Assembly: GCA_024336345.1 (NCBI GenBank)
Contig: JANFOG010000009.1
Coordinates: 186,001-250,000 of the forward strand
Reading direction: 5' to 3'
Origin: Mariannaea sp. PMI_226
Taxonomy: Eukaryota > Ascomycota > Sordariomycetes > Hypocreales > Nectriaceae
DNA: 64,000 nt
Both the position numbers and the translations under genes were made by a program. Of the stretch, positions 56,929 through 64,000 are shown piece by piece. Positions within the stretch are counted from its first letter, which is position 1; the number at the start of each line of letters is the position of its first letter. A model generated the notes under the pieces. That model ran no database searches. It was not told the origin of the DNA and saw nothing but the letters and a program-made list of their open reading frames with translations.

Positions 56929-57034
56929 TTAATATTTTGTATACCAACCCTGGGCAAGTCGCACGGCTTGCAAGCGGCGAGGGAGTGACTCTATTAGCCT
57001 CCGAATCAGTTCCTGGGGTATAGCTGCCCACGCC
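56929..57034 (-). mobile_element. Tc1/mariner transposase remnant (C-terminal end)
   Basis: On the minus strand the frame reads AWAAIPQELIRRLIESLPRR then LQAVRLAQGWYTKY and a stop. This is the typical end of fungal and animal Tc1-type transposases (W-x-x-I-P-x-x-x-I-x-x-L-I-x-S-M-P-R-R). Nothing recognisable of the DDE core is left upstream. I could not find convincing terminal inverted repeats. It is an old, truncated copy. Confidence 0.7.
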
Positions 57035-59480
57035 AACTTAATACATTTAAGAAGTAGCATAGGTCCGTAGAATTTACATAATATACTGGGAGCTTGTAGT
57101 GCATGTGTCTATTCAATACCGCCCCCGGTGTTGTTTGCATATAATCTGCACGCACGAGGGCATACCAGGCTGTAGCAACACATAAGTTCCAAGGCAGCTA
57201 CAAAGGGTTAGGGTAGGTCTATTCAAACAACGCTGAATTGATTGTGCATGGTCGAATTTCTGCCACTATTTCTGGGTAGATGTTTTCTATGTCTCCCAAA
57301 CCATGCCAGTACCTGGAGCATATGAAGTTGAGATCTTGACGGCTAATCCAGTTCCCTCTTCCCTTATTTATTCAATAGGTTCGATCAAGGTGAGATTTGC
57401 GTACATGTTCTACTCTGTCAAGAAGTAAGGTGCACTCTGTTGTCCTCACTGAAGGCATCTGACTCTTGCTAATGCTTTAGTACTGAGAAGCTATTGATAG
57501 AGTGAAACTATTCTTCACATAATTACCATAAAGCGAACAGCTAGTAAGAAGGGACAACCAGCCAGCCAGTCGGATTCTACCATTCTTCCTTAAGCATATA
57601 AATTTCATTACAGCTGCGAAGACTCCAAACGAAAAAAAAAAAAAAACAAGCCTCGGAAACTGCGCGAGTCGATTATGCCTTGAAAGTTTTCCACAGTAAT
57701 GTGAAAGTGCTGGATGACAAGCGACCAAGTTCGCCTTGACGGGCGGTTGTGGATACTAGGAATTGACAGTGGGTAAAAGAAGCGGTAATAACAATAAGTG
57801 TCAGATTCAACCGCAGCCCACCCTGTGCCTCACTTCAGCACAGCATGAACTAGGCAGTCAACAATTTTTCAACAATATCCCGACGGCAGCACCTGAGATA
57901 ATTGTGATATGGGAGCGTCGAGAGCCAGGCTGGAGTAAGGATCACTGCTCGCCATGAATAGTTTGGGGATGATGAGGAAGCTGTGCCAGTTCAAGAGTGC
58001 TCGCCGGGCCGGACCGTTGTTGATCGGCCCTGACTATTGAATAGTACCGTATTGGAAGTTTGCACTACGTCGGAGATGTTCGATATCGTGTAAGAATTGT
58101 CCCTGTGGAGTGTGCCATGCTACATGTTGATTTCTACAGCCAGGCGAATCAGTCAACCATTTCTAGGCTATTACATCATGTCCAATTAGAGTCGAGCGAG
58201 TGCAAAGTTGACTGATCACTGAGCACGGTTTTCTCACAAATCTCTGCCTTCTGGCCCGTTGAACGTAAGGATTCTCCCTTGCTTTCAACTTGACACCAAG
58301 AAAACATCCCTGGCTCCTGAGGAAACGGTTAATTATTATCATGTACAAGCAAATTGGTTGTTGAATCGATCAGGTTCATTATAATTTTGTGGGATGATTA
58401 CACTGCTGATGGTTTGTCGTAGCTGGGTAGACCCCAACTAGGTGACTGTTGGTTGGAACACGGATCCAAATGAGTCTATCCACAGCTCAGCTATGACCTC
58501 AGAGGCAAGTCCGGTAGAGGAAAGAAAAAAGTCCAAACTCGAAGAAATGAAACTCAAATGCCCTCTTAATTAGGTTGCATAGGGCTGTATTGACAGTCTA
58601 GGATTGAGAGTGTACATAACGAATTATCTCCTCCTTCATTTCATAAATACACTCAATCAGAAAAGGGGGCTGTCCAACAAGGAATAATCCAGTTTGCAGT
58701 ACGGTAGCTTTCGCAGAGGACGAGGGCGATCCCATTCAAAGATCAGGAGACTGAGCAAGGCGTAAAGCCTGGTAATGCCTCAATAGATTGTTAATTGATT
58801 GTAATTGGTAACTCGTATTGAAATTTACGTAGTTAGGTGGAGCATGTTCATGGGAAAAGGTAGAGGTCATACTATAGTCAAGGATGATGTTAGGGTGATG
58901 ATGGGTGAAATGATGCTTTGGAGGATAATAATTTCTCAAATAAAAGTCAAACTAACATGATGCTTGTTTCGAGAGTCTAAATAGGCAGACAGGGTATTAC
59001 ATAGGCTGACTAGAGAGCAAGAGAAGAGAAATATATGAGCTTGGCGTGATCTAAGCAAGCCGCCAGCTCAGATCACAAGAAGATGGGATCTAATATTTTC
59101 TCAGAGTCCGTGCCACTATATGCCAGATAGAGGCCCCGAAGGTAGTTAAAAGGTTGATAGCGACGATCCAGCGTGCATTCAGATGCCTTGTTCACTCCGA
59201 GCTAGGCCGACGAGCACAATTTCGTGCGGTCAATTCAATTGATAGTATAAGCTATTCAAATTTGGTCATAACATACCGTGCTGTATTGGCAGGGGTGTCT
59301 TGATAGTACAACGTCTGGGTGGGGATTCTATTACCACTCTACCCGACGCTCCTCGGTGCCCGGGGGTTGCTCGAAAGGAGGGCACCTCTAGAAATCAACC
59401 AAGCAAATATGAACCACAAGGAATAGCTGAGATGTGCAAAATAGAAGAAAATACAAATAAACGAAGTCCAAAAAAAGAGA
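57035..59480. other. intergenic, no gene recognised
   Basis: 2.4 kb, AT-rich. Short frames lack motifs. Part may be decayed mobile DNA around the transposase remnant. Confidence 0.45.
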
Positions 59481-59599
59481 ACATACAACAGCAGGGATTC
59501 CCCGGTCGTCACCGACCCGAGTACTAATCTGCCGCTTCTCAGCTTAACGTGCGGAGAGCAGACGGGATCCAGTGTATTCTAAGAGCTATGGTCGTATGT
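59481..59599 (-). rRNA. 5S ribosomal RNA (copy 6)
   Basis: 119 bases on the minus strand, nearly identical to copies 2 and 3. A run of seven T residues follows on its own strand (A run at 59470-59476) as terminator. Main sequence class. Confidence 0.9.
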
Positions 59600-59917
59600 A
59601 CTGTCGAGATGTGATGCAAGGCAATATGAAGACAATAATTGGAGGCATCAATCGAATAATTGGAAGCAGATGTTGAGGGGTGCATCCCCATGCGCCAAGA
59701 AAGTGAACTAGCTGGCATCTAATTACCTGCTCACTCTATGGAATGAATCAAACACCTTCACCACATCCGTCCACAGCCTACCATAGCTAACGTCTTCTAC
59801 AGCTTGCTGATTGCTCTGCGTCGTTGCGCTTCATCGACTTCTAGCTGGCAGCATCCTTCATCCATTATCCCTCGATCGGCACTCTCAGGACCCTCCTTCT
59901 ATGGTATGCATCATCAA
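59600..59917. other. intergenic, no gene recognised
   Basis: 318 bases between 5S copy 6 and the CFEM gene stop. It should hold the 3' UTR of the latter. Confidence 0.45.
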
Positions 59918-60605
59918 TTAAATCAACATGCCCCCCAAGGCTGCCGCCCCTCCAACAAGGCCGACGAAGCCAGCCACTGCCTTGTTCACGGTGGGCATGG
60001 CTGCGATATTGCTCGACGTTTTCGCTGCAGTGGAAGCTGATGAGGGCGCGGACGTGGTGGCAGCAGACTGGTTCGCCGCCGAATCGGTAGCAGTGGGTTT
60101 AGTTCCCACAGCAGTAGAATCGTCGGCGGTTGTAGTCGCAGAAGGTTTTGAGTTGGCGCCGTTGAGGTCTTTTGCGAGCAGGCTGGTGGCCTCTGCATAG
60201 CTCGTTGCTGTTGAGCCAAAGATGTCCCATATGCCGCACATGGAACCAAAAGCTTGCCCAAAATCTAAGGTACCATACGTTCAGATTATGTCTCGGTATT
60301 CTCCAGGATAAGTTTGTGCAATGATGAACATCTTTCCTGAGTAGAAGGGGGTCGTAGATTGAGGATGAAGACTCACCGAGAGTACACTGCTTTTCCAGGC
60401 CCTCGACGGCAGCGGCGACAATTGCATTCGAATGTCTGCACATGCAGCCAATATCCGTTGTCCCGCAGTTCTCTGATTTCAGAGCTTTCTTCAGCTGCTC
60501 AAAGGCGCATGATGGAATGAGAGAAACATCTTGGAAAATGCTGTCAACAGCCGTGGCTCCGAGGATGTTCACGACAAGGAGGCTGCTGAGAAATGAGACC
60601 TTCAT
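59918..60605 (-). CDS. CFEM-like GPI-anchored surface protein
   Basis: Two exons, 60605-60377 and 60264-59918, give 191 residues. A signal peptide (MKVSFLSSLLVVNILGATAV) is followed by a Cys-rich domain at about residues 30-90 with IPSCAFEQL, ENCGTTDIGCMC, KQCTL and GSMCGIW. That is six Cys of the eight in a full CFEM domain, with the Asp before GCMC retained. A Ser/Thr/Ala-rich stretch of about 70 residues then leads to a hydrophobic tail (AVAGFVGLVGGAAALGGMLI), the usual GPI-anchor signal. CFEM proteins sit in the cell wall or membrane and may bind haem or act in host contact. The loss of two Cys is a deviation from the standard domain. Confidence 0.88.
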
Positions 60606-63138
60606 AGTTCCTGTTATGTCAAGTTTGGTGCCCAAATATTCGAAGACGGGTTGTATTTTTATGTAGGCAGATTTCCTTCGAAACCAAGTTTTTTGCAAAA
60701 GATTGAACGAGGCGATGAAGAGGAGCGCACACCGTCCATTATGTGGCGGTCTCTGGAGTCGATATGACAAGGATCCCTAGATCGGCGCGAGTCTAGCTTT
60801 GCGGGATACGCACGATATCAACTCGTTTGTACCGTTGCTTCCGCATCTTGTGCGGTACAGGGATGACAAGTATTTGATGGCTTACTACATAGTACAGAGT
60901 CCAGGGTTGATATCACAGACATGATATGATGCCGTACTTGCATTATTCCGTTCTAGAGGAACACCTGCGGAAAATGCGGAACGATTTAAGCGCCATCCTT
61001 GCATGCTGTGCAAAGTTTGGTTGGCAACTGATGGCTGCGCCTTTCCAATTCCTCTTGCGCCCCTCGATCAAAGAGCATACCATGATACGAGCTTGTATTC
61101 GAAACCTCGATTCATGTAATAGACTACTAGGTAATGCTCGAAACTCAATATGCGAAATAGGTGCCTCAGAGGTTTTCAAAAATTGATTAAAACCATAAAA
61201 TTCATTCTTCATTCGCAAGCGAAACAACACACTTTCGTGCTTTGAAACATCGAAGATCGCTAACAATTGCCTCTGCATATTTATTTGTTTGGTCCAGTAT
61301 ATTAGCCGCTATTAGCATCTTTTGACCATACTATGTATTCCTCTCCAATTTATGGCCCTACCATAGGAATACACTCATGATTGGAGGGTAGCAACCGGGG
61401 TCGTTGAGTTCGGATATTACGGCACACAATGGTTGCGATGATCGCTGCTGGCAGGGCCCCCTCTTTTGGCATCCTATTTTTGAACTGAGCACTGAAGAAC
61501 GCAATATCACAATACTGACTTAGATACTTCTGGAGATGGTGAGGCCACTATTTCCAAAGAATGTCAACATTGACTATTCGCAATTACATGCGTTGACAGG
61601 GTTGGGAAATAATTCAGGCGAGGCGGAACAGAACCCTTTTCAACACATGAGAGGGAGAGTTGATGGCTCAAGTTGCTAGTAGTAAGTACGGATAGTATGG
61701 TGGAAGGATTAATTTTTTACCCCTGACAGAAGCAGGAGCGTGAGCGCATCTGTGGTTCTGCTAGCCGCATCAGTTGTGCCAGGGACATGGTATGAAGCGG
61801 GCCTCGAAGGAATTGCTCCGCAATTGGATGACCTTTGCTGTTCGCTTATCCTAATTGAAACATGGCAATTTAAGCCAAATTCGCGAGATGGGTCAACGAC
61901 TTGGGATATGACAGGATGACTTCTATTACAGTGCCTCGTGGGTGGTATACAAGGCAGATATCTTCCTCGCTAAGTAGGAGAATTGAGAAGAGCGCTCTGC
62001 ATGGGAGTGGATAGTTGTCGCATTTTGTCCGCCTTCAAGAGTGCTCACGTCAGATGCCATGTTTCAGCACGGTGGATGTGCATACAAAATTGCATGGATA
62101 TGGTCTACATACATCTGTATAAGTTACGCTGTCCAGCAGCCAGTTTGATGTCTATCCAAGTTAACCAACATGATCTTCAAATCCCCCGCTTTTACCCGTT
62201 CTTGGCAGCTTTGCCTTGGCTCTTGTTAAGGCAGGGTTTGGACGCTCATCCAACTGTCTTTGTTTACAGTGGCAGCCGGCACTCGCAATCGTAGAATCTT
62301 GCACTATTGTTGAGTAGAGTTGCGTGTTTCATATACCAGAGGAAAACTGCGTCTACTATTTTCTAATCAATAAATGTCTGCCTCGAATAGAAATTGCGCT
62401 GTCGCTGCCACTGGATTGGCTTACTGGTCACTAACCGCAGGAGTGGGTGTACCATCTGTAATGGCTACTTGCTAGAAAGCCACGGTCTGCGATCACCATA
62501 TCTGAAACAATAGTACAGATTATACTCGTCTGAATCACAATATGCAGACAAGGGCGAGCCAAGCATCAAACCGAGCGGTAAGAGGCCAGCCGCATACTAC
62601 AAAAATAGTCATGTGGCTGTTCGTCACAGGGCGAGCCGCGCGCGCTTCCAGGAACAACCTTGCACGGTGCGCCTCATCCGTCATATCCAGACATCATAAT
62701 CTTCTACTGGCTCTCTTTCTAAATCCGTATCGCAGAAGCATATTTCAGTTCTTATTTCCAAGCAAAGTTGCTTGCGCATTTGTAGATGACTGCCCTGACA
62801 TCAAACAGAGCCACGCACGAGTTTTCCATTCATCCAGTCATGACTCACGGTCCAACCCCGTCGGCATCTGTCTTCGGACTACTCAAAAGGGATGCGGGGG
62901 AATGGTGAAATCGCCGACTGATGACGCGGTAGCGACCCTGACCTCAGCTCTAGATTTGCCGATAACCTCGGACAGAATATTTTTACTTCATTGCACCTGA
63001 CATATTTATTTAGCTGACTATTCCAACAAAAATCTCGTCCATACTTCGTATAAGTTCTACCCGAGAATACAATATTCTGCGTCCTCAGACTTACAAGAAT
63101 CCCCTAATCATCCCCATTCTGCTTCACTAGTCCTAAAA
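60606..63138. other. intergenic, no gene recognised
   Basis: 2.5 kb. The left end should be the promoter of the CFEM gene and the right end that of the crotonase gene. Several short frames (for example 61983-62294 and 62542-63000) lack motifs. I see no gene. Confidence 0.45.
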
Positions 63139-63972
63139 ATGACGGATAACGAACCAGATGCTGTTCAGGTCGCCACGACCCCTGACGGAATCACCACTAT
63201 CACTATCAATCGCCAGCATCGAAGGAATGCTGTTGACGGGCTTACGGCTCAGAAGCTCACACAGGCCTTCCTCGCCTTTGAAGATGATCCTTCCCAGAAG
63301 GTATGCATCTTCTATGGAGCACATGGAACTTTTTGTGCTGGCTTCGATCTGCATGAAGTTGCCAAGTTTGAAGAGTCAGGATACAAGGGGCCTATCATCG
63401 ACGCCAGTCACACTGTCCAGGGTCGCAACATTGGACCCATCGGTCCGTCAAGGATGCAAATCAAGAAACCCGTCATAAGCGCTGTTTCCGGGCACGCGGT
63501 GGCAGGAGGTCTCGAACTCTCATTACTGGGGGATATTCGCATCGCAGAGGAAGATGCCATCTTTGGAGTTTTTTGCCGCCGCTTTGGCGTCCCGCTGATC
63601 GACGGTGGTACAGTTCGCCTCCAGGCTATCGTGGGCCTGGGTCGAGCACTGGATATGATCTTGACAGGACGCGGTGTTGGTGCAGCTGAGGCGCTTCAGA
63701 TGGGCCTCGCAAACCGTGTTGTCCCCAATGGCAAAGCGCTGGAGGAGGCGACTAAGATTGCCAAGCAGTTGCTCGTTTTCCCCCAGGAGTGCATGAACGT
63801 TGATCGTAGCAACTGCTACTATTCAGCGTATAACGCGACGTCCTTTGAAGATGCATTGAGAAATGAATTTGATCATGGAGTGAAGGTCATTAGCAAGGAG
63901 AGTGTTCGTGGTGCAGTGAGGTTTAGTGAAGGGGCTGGACGCCATGGTGTCTTTGAAGGACCGAAGATTTGA
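63139..63972 (+). CDS. enoyl-CoA hydratase/isomerase (crotonase) family protein
   Basis: Single-exon gene of 277 residues, normal crotonase length. The CoA-binding start is TITINRQHRRNAVDG. The first oxyanion-hole segment is FCAGFDL (65-71). The second is SGHAVAGGLELSLLGDIRIA (118-136). FGVFCRRFGVPLIDGG corresponds to the helix before the active-site region, and GRGVGAAEALQMGLANRVV to the C-terminal family motif. There is no peroxisomal SKL-type end (it ends FEGPKI). Family members include hydratases, isomerases and non-metabolic relatives. The reaction cannot be decided here. The two Glu of true enoyl-CoA hydratases are not obvious, so an isomerase or other activity is possible. Confidence 0.93.
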   Translation: MTDNEPDAVQVATTPDGITTITINRQHRRNAVDGLTAQKLTQAFLAFEDDPSQKVCIFYGAHGTFCAGFDLHEVAKFEESGYKGPIIDASHTVQGRNIGPIGPSRMQIKKPVISAVSGHAVAGGLELSLLGDIRIAEEDAIFGVFCRRFGVPLIDGGTVRLQAIVGLGRALDMILTGRGVGAAEALQMGLANRVVPNGKALEEATKIAKQLLVFPQECMNVDRSNCYYSAYNATSFEDALRNEFDHGVKVISKESVRGAVRFSEGAGRHGVFEGPKI

Positions 63973-64000
63973 TAGCCAAACAAATGACAGTCAAAAAATT

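Noticed and set aside
56740..56940. Terminal inverted repeats of the Tc1/mariner remnant
   Set aside because: No convincing inverted pair with a TA target duplication could be matched by eye on both sides.

Overview
The window is nuclear DNA of a filamentous ascomycete, most probably of the Aspergillus/Penicillium group (Eurotiales). The evidence is many short (about 50-70 base) GT-AG introns with clear branch points, dispersed single 5S rRNA genes, and families confined to or expanded in such fungi: Zn2Cys6 regulators, HET, DUF3632, CFEM, an AA9 polysaccharide monooxygenase and NACHT receptor-like proteins. The genus is an inference.

Layout. 0-1.1 kb holds the 5' part of a Zn2Cys6 regulator. 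5.3-10.5 kb is a conserved housekeeping block: a UBP14/USP5-type deubiquitinase, the spindle-checkpoint protein Mad2 and a cofilin. 12.5-16.5 kb holds a DUF3632 gene, a small gene resembling guanyl-specific (N1/T1) ribonucleases, and an RNase H relic. 16.7-24.6 kb holds a divergent pair: a Rad5/HLTF-like SNF2-RING protein interrupted by one in-frame stop, and an intact nine-exon NACHT receptor-like gene ending in C2H2 fingers and ankyrin-like sequence. 25.4-30.6 kb holds an Argonaute relic, a BAHD acyltransferase and a decayed CCA tRNA nucleotidyltransferase copy. 31.8-39.7 kb holds two Zn2Cys6 regulators, an isochorismatase-like protein and an MFS exporter. 40-46 kb holds a HET-domain gene, an SRPK-like kinase and a small secreted protein. 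47.2-53.3 kb is the most striking region: a gasdermin-like gene packed between a caspase-fold (C14) gene and a TPR-CHAT protease gene. 54-64 kb holds an AA9 monooxygenase, a Tc1/mariner remnant, a CFEM-like GPI protein and a crotonase.

Six 5S rRNA genes lie between genes (one +, five -). One of them clearly differs in sequence from the other five.

How the genes may work together. Outside the housekeeping block the window looks like an accessory region rich in candidate non-self recognition and cell-death genes (NACHT receptor, HET, gasdermin with two caspase-like proteases). It also holds several relics (Argonaute, CCA-adding enzyme, RNase H, transposase). The three-gene caspase / gasdermin / TPR-CHAT locus reads as a compact protease-gated pore-forming module: a sensor protease would cut an acidic C-terminal tail off the pore former. 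Gene structures were built by hand from splice signals and frame continuity. Product names rest on recognised motifs, not on searches.
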